From Vibrio aestuarianus (GTDB lineage Bacteria > Pseudomonadota > Gammaproteobacteria > Enterobacterales > Vibrionaceae), in NCBI RefSeq assembly GCF_012395185.1, contig NZ_JAAZTU010000021.1:1-64000 (forward strand): a stretch of DNA of 64,000 nucleotides, read 5' to 3'. Below the pieces are notes generated by a model. The model did not search any database, had not been told where the DNA came from, and saw only the letters and a program-made list of their open reading frames with translations. Positions 45,976-54,348 of the stretch are shown here, in pieces. The position numbers were made by a program, and so were the translations under genes. Position 1 is the stretch's first letter. Each line of letters begins with the position of its first letter.

Positions 45976-46006
45976 TCGCATTTTGCAAATCAATTCCATT
46001 TTGCAA
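45976..46006. promoter_or_regulatory. Two LuxO binding sites upstream of qrr
   Basis: TCGCATTTTGCAA (45976-45988) and TTCCATTTTGCAA (45994-46006) resemble the LuxO consensus TTGCA-W3-TGCAA with one and two mismatches. They lie 100-130 bases upstream of the start, as at known qrr genes. Phosphorylated LuxO bound here activates the sigma-54 promoter at low cell density. Confidence 0.8.
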
Positions 46007-46063
46007 AAACAATTTCAGACTATTTATCAAATACCACACTCATCGATCTGATGACTAAATTAA

Positions 46064-47416
46064 CTAGCGGCGCTTCTCTTCATACATTTTGTCATCGGCC
46101 ACTTTAAGCATAGCGTCAATATCTTTAAATTTTGAATCAAAAGCAGAGTAACCGATGCTCACCTGAACATTAATTAGATGCTGCTCATAAATCACTGGCA
46201 TATTACACAAGGCTTTTTTAATTTTAGCGTTGATCGCCTCTATATCAGTGATACTCGATAATCGAGGCAATAAAACTAGAAACTCATCTCCCCCGATGCG
46301 AGCAACCACGTCAGAAGCACGTAATACACCTTTAGTTCGCTCTGCACAAGCTACAAGCACTTTATCTCCCGCAGCATGTCCATAGGTGTCATTAATAGAC
46401 TTAAACATATCGATATCAATGTTGAGTATCACAAAATTCGCTGATGCCCCTAGTTTCACAGCCTGATCAAAATAGCTTTCTAAGGTGTACATAAAATAGC
46501 GACGGTTTGGAAGTTTGGTTAACTCATCATGAAATGCTCGTTCATTCGCAATCGTATACAAACGATAGATCGCAATAAATCCGGCAACTAACACAACGAG
46601 AATAGAATAGCCAACTAACCGCACAACGTTGACTTGGTACCAAGGAACCTGATGCAAAATATCGCTTTTTTCTGAAACGGCCATTTCCCAACCACCGTAA
46701 GGGAAATGCACATTTTGCTTTGCGAAGGCATTATCGAAAACCTCTTGCTTACCTAAAAAAAGCTGACCTTGTGCACCACTACTGTCGACGCCGCGTATCG
46801 CTAGATTGAATCGATGGGTAAAACTCTCTACACCCGATGAAACTAATAAAGAATCTAAATTAATCACTAGGCTACAGACCCCCCAATACTTTTCATTAAG
46901 AGGAGGGTCTGTAAAAATTGGAATTCGAGCGATTAAGCCCCTTCCCCCCTGCACAAGGTCAAATGGGCCAGCAATAAAAATATCTTTTATTTCTTTAGCC
47001 TTAACGATTGAAGACCACTGACTTGGGATCGTTCGATAATCCAAACCTATCGCTTTTTGATTACCTTTAAATGGATAGATAAACTGAATGATGTCATTGG
47101 GAGCCAAGCCAACAATACGAATATGTTTACCTCTATGAAGAATACTAGTGGCTATTTTTTCCCAGTCATTGAATTGGTATTGACTATTTACGGCTATCAA
47201 ACTGGAAACACCGCTGGCTACATAAATATCAGAAAGAATCGAGGCTTCCAATTGTGATCGAATAATCGATAACTCTTCTTTCGCTCTGACTTGCAAATTG
47301 TCACGAATATAATTGCGCTGATTAAAATTGACAGCTTCAATCAACCCACCGCAAAAAAGGATGAAAGCGATAAGAAGCAAATTGACAGACCATTGCTTGC
47401 CTGAGACAGACCTCAT
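46064..47416 (-). CDS. Membrane diguanylate cyclase with periplasmic sensor
   Basis: The 450-residue protein has a membrane segment (about 10-25), a periplasmic CHASE/Cache-like sensor region (about 30-255), a second membrane segment (about 265-287) and a GGDEF domain with RIGGDEFLVLLP. An RxxD inhibitory site (RASD) sits five residues before GGDEF, so product feedback is expected. It should make c-di-GMP in response to an outside signal. Its coding end lies close to the LuxO sites of the qrr promoter (about 60 bases away). Confidence 0.92.
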   Translation of the reverse strand: MRSVSGKQWSVNLLLIAFILFCGGLIEAVNFNQRNYIRDNLQVRAKEELSIIRSQLEASILSDIYVASGVSSLIAVNSQYQFNDWEKIATSILHRGKHIRIVGLAPNDIIQFIYPFKGNQKAIGLDYRTIPSQWSSIVKAKEIKDIFIAGPFDLVQGGRGLIARIPIFTDPPLNEKYWGVCSLVINLDSLLVSSGVESFTHRFNLAIRGVDSSGAQGQLFLGKQEVFDNAFAKQNVHFPYGGWEMAVSEKSDILHQVPWYQVNVVRLVGYSILVVLVAGFIAIYRLYTIANERAFHDELTKLPNRRYFMYTLESYFDQAVKLGASANFVILNIDIDMFKSINDTYGHAAGDKVLVACAERTKGVLRASDVVARIGGDEFLVLLPRLSSITDIEAINAKIKKALCNMPVIYEQHLINVQVSIGYSAFDSKFKDIDAMLKVADDKMYEEKRR

Positions 47417-47744
47417 GCACTCCCCCTGATAGTCTGTAGTAATGACTACATCTGTTTATGATTTCACTAGTCTCTTTAGGATAGTGCTTTTAATGAAGAA
47501 TAACGTATTTGGATGGTAAATACATCGACTAATTTCAATTCTAACTTTATAAGACAATGATAATTAAATAATTTAATTTATTAATCACATCAAAAATCAG
47601 AAAGCTAACGCAACAAAACCGCCGATATCAGTGAAATAAAACAGTCAAAATCGGTTAATTTACCCTCACCTGACCCATTCCTCACAATGATAGTGACCCA
47701 TAATAGTAAGCTATATTCAATTGATAATTTGCCAAGTTTTGATT
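47417..47744. other. Divergent promoter region between GGDEF and DUF3541 genes
   Basis: 328 A/T-rich bases that must carry the promoters of the two divergent genes. No ORF, hairpin with T run or known operator could be recognised. Confidence 0.4.
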
Positions 47745-48833
47745 ATGTCACTTAAGAAATTAACTTCATTATATTGTTTAGTCACTGCTCTTTGCTTACC
47801 CACCTTTAGCTTTGCACAACAGGCACTGACCCATGAAGGCTTTGAACAATCAGCAGAGCGCATCCGCCAAACCTATGAAAGCCAGCTTTACACTTTGCCT
47901 GCATTTAAGGAAGGTCATTATGGCTTAAGAATGTACCGACAGACGTTGGATGCCAAATACTCTGCAGCAGTGTGGAGTGACCTTGCTCGCGTAGCGAGTC
48001 GACTCAACAGATTTGCAGAAGAGGTTCACACTCCAGAACAAATTTTTCTCTATTCAGAAAAGCGTTTAAGTGGCTATGTTGATGAGACCGATGAGCGTAG
48101 CAAATTACGCTATATGGCAACTAAAAATACACCTGAGTACCTTTATCTAGGTGTTGATTTGCTTGGTTCAATGGCTAGAGCTAATGAATATGGCCTTAAG
48201 CATAAAGATGACCAAGTGATTCGTCGATACGATTTCACTAAATACGCAACCAATGAAGCAATGATCAAGGCGTGGGCGGCACAATTGGCTAACCAAGTCT
48301 ATTGGTTACGCCAACTAGGTGAGCAAGATGTAGTGCAGCCGTTTATTGACAGCTTTAGAAAAACCTACCCAGATTCAGCCGACAGAAAGCTATCTAGTCA
48401 ACAATATGGCAATAAGCTGTATGGTATGACACACATTATTTTCGCTGATTCTGAATATTACCAACATCCAGTTAGTGAAAAACAACATCAGTGGATCTAC
48501 GATTATTTCCGCAACAATATTGATACCATTTTGGCGCGAGCAAAAGAAGATGTCATCGCCGAAGTAGGCATTTCTTTTCTGCTTGCAGGTTTAGAAACCG
48601 ACCCTGTTGTAGAGAAAACTCGATTGGCAGTTCAAGCCTCAATTGATAAACAACAAGGCATGATCCCATCGACGACAGGAGATTTCGAGCTCGCTTATGG
48701 CGAACACCGTAATGTGTTAGCAATCATGTTGCTTGATTGGCAAAGCGTTAACCAAGCACCGACTATCGAACGTAATCCGGGCGTTTTTTCCAACTTACCT
48801 TATGGTTTAGAAAAAATGTCATCTCTTAAGTAA
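47745..48833 (+). CDS. DUF3541-type secreted protein
   Basis: About 362 residues. A signal peptide (LTSLYCLVTALCLPTFSFA, cut at SFA-QQ) precedes a helical domain: FEQSAERIRQTYESQLYTLPAFKEGHYGLRMYRQ, WSDLARVASRLNRF, and GEHRNVLAIMLLDWQS near the C-terminus. I place it in DUF3541 from memory; function unknown. ATG at 47745 is preferred over an upstream in-frame TTG because the signal peptide then starts properly. A terminator follows about 80 bases after the stop. Confidence 0.75.
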   Translation: MSLKKLTSLYCLVTALCLPTFSFAQQALTHEGFEQSAERIRQTYESQLYTLPAFKEGHYGLRMYRQTLDAKYSAAVWSDLARVASRLNRFAEEVHTPEQIFLYSEKRLSGYVDETDERSKLRYMATKNTPEYLYLGVDLLGSMARANEYGLKHKDDQVIRRYDFTKYATNEAMIKAWAAQLANQVYWLRQLGEQDVVQPFIDSFRKTYPDSADRKLSSQQYGNKLYGMTHIIFADSEYYQHPVSEKQHQWIYDYFRNNIDTILARAKEDVIAEVGISFLLAGLETDPVVEKTRLAVQASIDKQQGMIPSTTGDFELAYGEHRNVLAIMLLDWQSVNQAPTIERNPGVFSNLPYGLEKMSSLK

Positions 48834-48911
48834 GGCCAACAACCAAAATCCACCAAGAGCAAAATTATCAATAAATTCAAATTACGGTACAAAGCCAACG
48901 CAGAGATCCTT

Positions 48912-48945
48912 GAGGGTTAGTAGATGGAATGGACCCTCTGTTTTT
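48912..48945 (+). terminator. Terminator of the DUF3541 gene
   Basis: GAGGGT/ACCCTC with a 15-base loop, followed by tgttttta. Confidence 0.65.
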
Positions 48946-49075
48946 AGTAATGTAATACTGACGGTATACAATATTGCCCCCGCTCTTGTAGAACTTCGTA
49001 ACAATTAGCGGTCAAAACAACTCAAAGAGGTAAGCTATAATTGGATTAGCTTAAATTAGGAGGGGGAGAAGTGAG

Positions 49076-49366
49076 ATGTCTGTATTGCCTAAACATACGG
49101 ATAAAAATTCGCACTATGATCCTAATGAAGATTTCACTCAGGATCAGATGCACCGTTTTACCAAAGTTGCCAACCAAGCGCAGAAAAAACGTGAAATACT
49201 AGAAAATCGTGATGAGAAAGACCTTTCCATTATTGATGCAGCAAAGCGAGTGGCACTAAGGCCAGTGGTTAAACCCAGAAAGGATAAACCCAATACAGTA
49301 AGGTACGCCGTATGGATGTCACTGTTATGTGTATTAGGGCTATGGCTTATGTATATGACTCGCTAG
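49076..49366 (+). CDS. Small protein with C-terminal membrane anchor
   Basis: The 96-residue protein has a charged, mostly helical N-terminal part (DPNEDFTQDQMHRFTKVANQAQKKREILENRDEKD) and one membrane segment at the end (about 76-94). It looks like a tail-anchored protein. An AGGAGGGGG site about 10 bases upstream of the ATG supports translation. Its end overlaps the convergent GGDEF gene by 20 bases. Family not recognised. Confidence 0.6.
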   Translation: MSVLPKHTDKNSHYDPNEDFTQDQMHRFTKVANQAQKKREILENRDEKDLSIIDAAKRVALRPVVKPRKDKPNTVRYAVWMSLLCVLGLWLMYMTR

Positions 49367-50513
49367 CCTTTTTAATTGGTGTGACGGTTGCTGAGCATTT
49401 TGATTCTTGAATTTCAGCAGAAGATATATGTTGATAATACTGGTACTGATTTTTACCTTTGTGTTTTGCCCAATACATAGCTTTATCCGCACAGCGGGTG
49501 AGTTCTGGTAGGTTATCAGCATCATTTGGAAATAGCGCAGCACCAACGCTGACAGTGAGGTTGTTAATCATCTCGGAACTTTGATATTTATCCTCAAACA
49601 TGTAACAAATACGGTTAAGAATAGCATCAAGATCTTTTTTGGTTCTTACATCGTACAGCAACAATACGAACTCATCTCCTGCAAACCTTGCGATTGAACA
49701 GTCATGTTTAGCTGTCTTCCTGTCTCTATTCCTAACGTTGTTCTTTAATCTGTTAGCAAAATATTGCAGCACTTTATCGCCAACATCGTGGCCATAGTTG
49801 TCATTAATCGATTTAAAATTATCAATATCGAGAAACACTAAGGCAGTGATGGAATTACTTTTCATTTGCTGAGAAAGCTTTTCATTCGCCCAATTTTCAA
49901 AACTCCAACGGTTAGCAAGACCAGTGAGCTGATCTGTATAGGCAAGGTCCTCAATCCCTTCTTGATAGAGGGATTGGATATAATTGATGGCTTTGTTGTA
50001 ATAGTAAGCTGAAATATGACAGATGACACCTAAAATAGTTAGGCTGATAACGAAACGATCCGCCGATAAGTAGTCTGATGATAATTGCGTATTAGTCACC
50101 AATAATGAAACGCCAACCAACATGCTAAAACTAAAGCTAAATACTATCCCAATTTTAAAGTCATTAATGAAAATGACCGCAGCTAGAATAGGATAGAGCC
50201 ATAAAATACCGCTTGTGGCTTGCGCGCTGTAAAGCAGCAGCATGATACCTTTAGTCAGTAAAATTCCGCTAAGAACTAAGTCGGCGTAGGGCATGTCGGG
50301 ACGCTGATATAAATAGATAGCATTGAAAATGATCGCCAACAAACAGATAAAATTAAATAAGCTAAGATAGTAGCTGTGATCGATGAACTGCACGAAACCG
50401 TAGTAGGAAAATAGAGTAGCCGACACAACAGAACACAACCCCACAACTCTACGTTTGCGGGATAATTGCATATTGGCCATTTCTTCTAAATGCCTTCCTA
50501 CTAACTCTGCCAT
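49347..50513 (-). CDS. Membrane diguanylate cyclase with AGDEF motif
   Basis: The 388-residue protein has about five to six membrane segments in the first 190 residues, a MASE-like sensor, then a GGDEF domain with VFLDIDNFKSINDNYGHDVGDKVL and active-site sequence FAGDEF. AGDEF variants are active in some proteins, so activity is likely but unproven. No RxxD site is visible five residues before the motif. It is the third GGDEF protein within about 8 kb. Confidence 0.88.
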   Translation of the reverse strand: MAELVGRHLEEMANMQLSRKRRVVGLCSVVSATLFSYYGFVQFIDHSYYLSLFNFICLLAIIFNAIYLYQRPDMPYADLVLSGILLTKGIMLLLYSAQATSGILWLYPILAAVIFINDFKIGIVFSFSFSMLVGVSLLVTNTQLSSDYLSADRFVISLTILGVICHISAYYYNKAINYIQSLYQEGIEDLAYTDQLTGLANRWSFENWANEKLSQQMKSNSITALVFLDIDNFKSINDNYGHDVGDKVLQYFANRLKNNVRNRDRKTAKHDCSIARFAGDEFVLLLYDVRTKKDLDAILNRICYMFEDKYQSSEMINNLTVSVGAALFPNDADNLPELTRCADKAMYWAKHKGKNQYQYYQHISSAEIQESKCSATVTPIKKASESYT

Positions 50514-50892
50514 TCTTAAGCTCCCCCTAAAGAGTTAGATACCAACTCAAGTCTAGAAGAAAAAAATCACTTGTGGCTAATTATTTGTTTAGATTTTAAA
50601 GCGTGAATAATGGCAGCATTTCTATTCATTGGCTGCAAGAGCATATAAAAATAGAAGACAACAATGACTTTGAGCGATTCTATGTACTCGCAGGGTCATT
50701 GCATCTTTTACTACGCTTTCATCCACGTTTACGACGGAGCCGGATTAGGCGAGCATAGCCAACGCCACAGCTGCATCAAGTAGGGAGAGCATAGAGATGT
50801 TCGAAATTATTGAAGAAGATACTCAAATCCGTGGGCTCATCTTTGCAAGATTGTTGATTTACACTTTGCGTATTCCGTAGAGGAGAGCCGTT
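50514..50892. other. Intergenic region with stem-loop and ERIC-like remnant
   Basis: Contains a two-part stem-loop at 50662-50701 (CAATGAC/GTCATTG enclosing GCGA/TCGC, then CATCTTTT) and a degenerate ERIC right end at about 50741-50792. The pirin promoter and its ribosome site (gaggagag) lie at the right edge. No gene is supported. Confidence 0.5.
50741..50792. repeat. Degenerate fragment of an ERIC element (right end)
   Basis: The stretch contains AGGCGAGCATAGCCAACGCC and a gctgcatcaagtag block, resembling the right half of the ERIC repeat (GAGC-G-GC-AGCCAACGC...TGCAACTTGAAGTA) with many changes. Confidence 0.4.
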
Positions 50893-51741
50893 ATGCCAAA
50901 CCAACGTACAGTGCAACAAATGCTTCGCGCGCAACCAACATCTGATGGTGATGGAGTTAAAATTCGCCGAGTCGCAGGGTTTAATAATACCCACTTTTCA
51001 CCATTTTTGATGGTTGATGAATTAAAGTCAGACCAAAAATCTGACTATATAGGTGGCTTTCCGCCTCATCCTCACCGCGGTATAGAAACGCTCACCTATA
51101 TGTTAAATGGGCATTTTCAGCACAAAGATCATATGGGTAATATTGGCGAGTTACGTTCTGGCGGTGCCCAATGGATGGCAGCAGGACGTGGAGTCATTCA
51201 CAGTGAAATGCCAATTATGCAAGACGGCCACTTGCATGGTTTTCAGATTTGGATAAATCAACCCGCTAGCCATAAAATGCTTCCTGCTCAATACCATGAC
51301 TTTCAACCAGAGAGCATTACTGAATATCGCACACCTAGTACTGGCTTACTGCGAATTTTAGCTGGTCACATCGATTGTAATGGCGAGACATTGATTGGCC
51401 CTTTGACTCAGACAGGGTCGACATTGAGTGTAGCAGACTGGCAAGCTATACCAAAAAGCGCTATCCGTATCAACACTCCAGAAAACCATAATGTGATGGT
51501 TTATGTCTACCAAGGACACATAACCTTGGGTACAAAAGTATTAAGAGAGGGTGAGATAGCATTGATGTCAAAAGGTGAGTTCTTAGAGCTTGAAACCAAT
51601 GAAATCGGTGGTGTATTGCTATTGATGGGCGAACCAATCAATGAACCGGTTGTTCACTATGGCCCTTTTGTTATGAACTCTTTTGCAGAGATTGAACAAG
51701 CCATCAAAGACTACAACTCTGGTCTTTTTGAAACCTATTAA
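50893..51741 (+). CDS. Pirin family protein
   Basis: The 282-residue bicupin protein matches pirins: GFPPHPHRGIETLTYMLNGHFQHKDHMGN in the first cupin carries the metal-binding histidines, then RSGGAQWMAAGRGVIHSEMP and LHGFQIWINQPA. Bacterial pirins have quercetin dioxygenase-like or regulatory activities; Serratia pirin tunes pyruvate dehydrogenase. A GAGGAGAG site lies about 8 bases before the ATG. Probably monocistronic. Confidence 0.93.
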   Translation: MPNQRTVQQMLRAQPTSDGDGVKIRRVAGFNNTHFSPFLMVDELKSDQKSDYIGGFPPHPHRGIETLTYMLNGHFQHKDHMGNIGELRSGGAQWMAAGRGVIHSEMPIMQDGHLHGFQIWINQPASHKMLPAQYHDFQPESITEYRTPSTGLLRILAGHIDCNGETLIGPLTQTGSTLSVADWQAIPKSAIRINTPENHNVMVYVYQGHITLGTKVLREGEIALMSKGEFLELETNEIGGVLLLMGEPINEPVVHYGPFVMNSFAEIEQAIKDYNSGLFETY

Positions 51742-51898
51742 TGATCTAAATATCATCCTCATCGGTATAACGTTCACTTGACACGTATTAAGGCGTATTG
51801 ACCTAGTAATAAGTCTGTATCAGTAAAACATTATTGGGTTCTGGTTTAGATCCCACAGCACAAAAACTGAATATCCACTGCCATTCATTTTTTGTTTT

Positions 51899-51926
51899 AG
51901 CCACACTATTGGGTGTGGCTTTTTTA
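51899..51926 (+). terminator. Strong terminator 157 bases after the pirin gene
   Basis: A perfect 8-bp AGCCACAC/GTGTGGCT stem with a 6-base loop and seven T. The long gap from the pirin stop leaves room for a 3'-end RNA or a small RNA, but no separate promoter is convincing. Confidence 0.88.
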
Positions 51927-51956
51927 TATCAGTGGACATAACACTGAAAGCAATAA

Positions 51957-52238
51957 CTACAGATATTCACATAAATAGGCTGTAGATTGCGCTACCTGTA
52001 AATCAAACGATGAATTTCCGGCCACCTCAAATGACTCGCCACTGTTAAACGTCGACCACTCTTCATCACCAATACGCTTAATGACTAATGTACCCTTAAC
52101 CACGGTCATTCGTTCTGGGGCTGCTGTACCAAAAGTGTACTCACCAGGAGCCATAACTCCAACAGAGCTATCACCATCTTGCTGCGTGAAACCCAAAGAT
52201 TTTACGTTACCTTCAAAATACGAGTTTTCTTTGATCAT
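51957..52238 (-). CDS. ppnP: Pyrimidine/purine nucleoside phosphorylase
   Basis: The 93-residue protein is a PpnP (YaiE, DUF1255) cupin, the same size as E. coli PpnP (94). Signatures: NSYFEGNVKSLGF, VGVMAPGEYTFGTAAPERMTVVKGTLVIKR and FEVAGNSSFDLQVAQSTAYLCEYL. It splits nucleosides with phosphate into base and ribose-1-phosphate. Monocistronic. Confidence 0.94.
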   Translation of the reverse strand: MIKENSYFEGNVKSLGFTQQDGDSSVGVMAPGEYTFGTAAPERMTVVKGTLVIKRIGDEEWSTFNSGESFEVAGNSSFDLQVAQSTAYLCEYL

Positions 52239-52632
52239 TTTTCTTCCTTGTAAAGGCCATCATCGACCTACTGTGATAAATCATTCGCTTGTTTTATCTG
52301 ATAATTTCAAATTACACAAGAAGCAAATTAGGCCAAAACAAACCATCGCACTCAGTCTATAATCAATAGTAGAACAATTAACACACTATCTATCTTGTCA
52401 TCCATTAGCTCTTCATTTGGAATTAGAGTCACATTTAATGGCGCGAGATTTGCCAAACTGTACGACATCTTTCAGTCTCTGATTTCGTTCTATACCCAAA
52501 CAACTTGAAGTTGCAGATTAAAGGTAGAAAAGGGATGGATAAATAGGCTATTGGTTCAAACTGCCCCCCCCTAGATAACCTAAACAGAATAAGGACTTAG
52601 CGAATGAAAAAAAACCATTTTCAGGCCCCTCG
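52239..52632. other. Intergenic region with ERIC fragment and poly-C tract
   Basis: The left end of an ERIC element (52491-52518) and a run of eight C (52564-52571) lie between ppnP and the DUF2850 gene. Both precede the DUF2850 start by 60-140 bases. No other gene is visible. Confidence 0.5.
52491..52518. repeat. Left-end fragment of an ERIC element
   Basis: TATACCCAAACAACTTGAAG and the following TTGCAG match the left end of ERIC, then similarity is lost. Confidence 0.6.
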
Positions 52633-53076
52633 ATGAAGAGAGAATCGCTTTTCAAAAGTGTTTTTTGGATAGTATTAGTCACAGTGGCTGTCGGCTTTGC
52701 GGCACTGCTGTTTTTCAGCTATCAAGAGTACACTCATCCGAAACAAGTCTATGGTTCATGGATTGAAATTGGTGCACCTAGTTATAGCACGGAGATTCTG
52801 ACTTTTAATGAAAAAGGAGTATTTCGCAACAACCGGTTGATAAGCACAAACTTTGACTACAATGGAAAGCAAATTGAAATTCGAACTGGTGATGGCATAA
52901 CTATTTACCAGCAGTCAGGAACACTCAACTCACCTCAATTAAAGCGTATTGAACCCAGCACACCCACTCAACGATTTATAAAACAAGGCTACGAAGAGAC
53001 TATTCAAATCGATGAAAGCGGTGATCCCAGTAAAAATCGCCGCTCTGCGCTCTCCGATCATTTTTCACAGCAATAG
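52633..53076 (+). CDS. DUF2850-type membrane-anchored protein
   Basis: The 147-residue protein has one N-terminal membrane segment (about 9-29) and a small periplasmic domain with QVYGSWIEIGAPSYSTEILTFNEKGVFRNNRLISTNFDYNGKQIEI, the DUF2850 pattern as I remember it from vibrios. Function unknown. The ATG follows agaggccc-free A-rich sequence, with only a weak ribosome site. The C-terminal tail (SGDPSKNRRSALSDHF) is polar and probably flexible. Confidence 0.75.
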   Translation: MKRESLFKSVFWIVLVTVAVGFAALLFFSYQEYTHPKQVYGSWIEIGAPSYSTEILTFNEKGVFRNNRLISTNFDYNGKQIEIRTGDGITIYQQSGTLNSPQLKRIEPSTPTQRFIKQGYEETIQIDESGDPSKNRRSALSDHFSQQ

Positions 53077-53224
53077 CTGACGCCATACTTTTATAAGATG
53101 ATCAGAGTCTAGTAAAATTTGATATTGTTCATATCTCACCGCATCTCTTCGCCTACATGATATAGAGATAGCCGATGTTTTCTGTTAGTTTGAGCGTCAA
53201 CATTCACACTAAGACTAAAACATT

Positions 53225-54310
53225 ATGAATGAATTACTGACTCGCATTGAATCTTCCTCCCTTGCCCAACATTGGGATACCAGCATTATTTTTATCTCTA
53301 TTGCCAGCCTTGTTGCATGGGGGATTTGGCGAGTCGTGTACAGCAGATTACTGTTTGTCGCTGAAAAAACTCAATTCCATTGGGATGATTTGCTGTTACA
53401 CGCATTAAAAACTCCGGTAAGCACTTTAATTTGGTGTTGGCCTGGCACAATATCACTTGGGCTACTGCTTGAAGATACGATGAAAGATAAGCTCAACTGG
53501 CTACAAACAGTAAAGCTATTGATGTTGATCGCTATTTTTATCTGGATCATCATGCGCCTCATCAACAATGTTGAGCACTACGTGTTATCACAAAAAAAAT
53601 ATGATGAGACTACAATTCAAGCCATTGCAAAGGTTGCACGTTTATTCTTCATTCTCATCGGTATGCTTTCTATCATGCAGGCATTTGGTCTGAGCCTTTC
53701 TGGGCTTTTAACCTTTGGCGGTGTGGGTGGTCTAATTATCGGTTTTGCAGCAAAAGATTTATTGTCCAACTTCTTTGGTGGGTTAATGATCTACTTTGAC
53801 CGCCCTTTTAAGGTCGGCGATTGGATTCGTTCACCAGATCGTCAAATTGAGGGGACCGTCGAACGTATTGGATGGCGTATGACTATCATCCGTACTTTTG
53901 ATAAACGACCACTTTATGTCCCCAATTCAGTATTCAACAACATTGTGCTCGAAAACCCTTCGCGCATGCTTAATCGCCGCATCAATGAAACCATTGGGTT
54001 GCGTTACGATGATGCTGCAAAAATGGCAAAAATTGTCAAAGAAATACGTGAAATGTTGGAAAATCACCCTGACATTGATAGTGAACAAACACTGATGGTC
54101 AATTTCAACGCTTTTGGTCCTTCATCGTTAGATTTCTTTATCTACACCTTCACCAAAACCGTTAATTGGATGCGCTACCAAGAAGTAAAACAAGATGTGC
54201 TGTTAAAAGCAATGGCGATCATTCACAACAATGATGCCGACGTTGCCTTCCCAACTCAAACATTGAAAGTGGAGCCAGCAAGCGCAGGACTAACAGCGCA
54301 AGCCAAGTAA
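53225..54310 (+). CDS. MscS-family mechanosensitive channel
   Basis: The 361-residue protein has about four membrane segments (22-40, 63-84, 96-113, 138-157) and then the pore-lining MscS helix and beta domain: LLTFGGVGGLIIGFAAKDLLSNFFGGLMIYFDRPFKVGDWI, followed by VERIGWRMTIIRTFDKRPLYVPNSVFNN. It resembles YnaI/YbdG-size relatives more than MscS itself. It opens on osmotic downshock. It shares a terminator with the convergent MFS gene. Confidence 0.92.
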   Translation: MNELLTRIESSSLAQHWDTSIIFISIASLVAWGIWRVVYSRLLFVAEKTQFHWDDLLLHALKTPVSTLIWCWPGTISLGLLLEDTMKDKLNWLQTVKLLMLIAIFIWIIMRLINNVEHYVLSQKKYDETTIQAIAKVARLFFILIGMLSIMQAFGLSLSGLLTFGGVGGLIIGFAAKDLLSNFFGGLMIYFDRPFKVGDWIRSPDRQIEGTVERIGWRMTIIRTFDKRPLYVPNSVFNNIVLENPSRMLNRRINETIGLRYDDAAKMAKIVKEIREMLENHPDIDSEQTLMVNFNAFGPSSLDFFIYTFTKTVNWMRYQEVKQDVLLKAMAIIHNNDADVAFPTQTLKVEPASAGLTAQAK

Positions 54311-54321
54311 CATTAAAGCAT

Positions 54322-54345
54322 AAAGCCCTCGATGAGGGCTTTTGA
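54322..54345. terminator. Terminator between mscS-type and MFS genes
   Basis: A perfect 9-bp AAAGCCCTC/GAGGGCTTT stem with a 3-base loop and T run after it, between convergent stops. Confidence 0.88.
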
Positions 54346-54348
54346 GCA

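Noticed and set aside
45811-46107. A 98-codon frame running through qrr and its promoter
   Set aside because: It is antisense to the Qrr RNA, the sigma-54 promoter and LuxO sites, which explain the conservation better.
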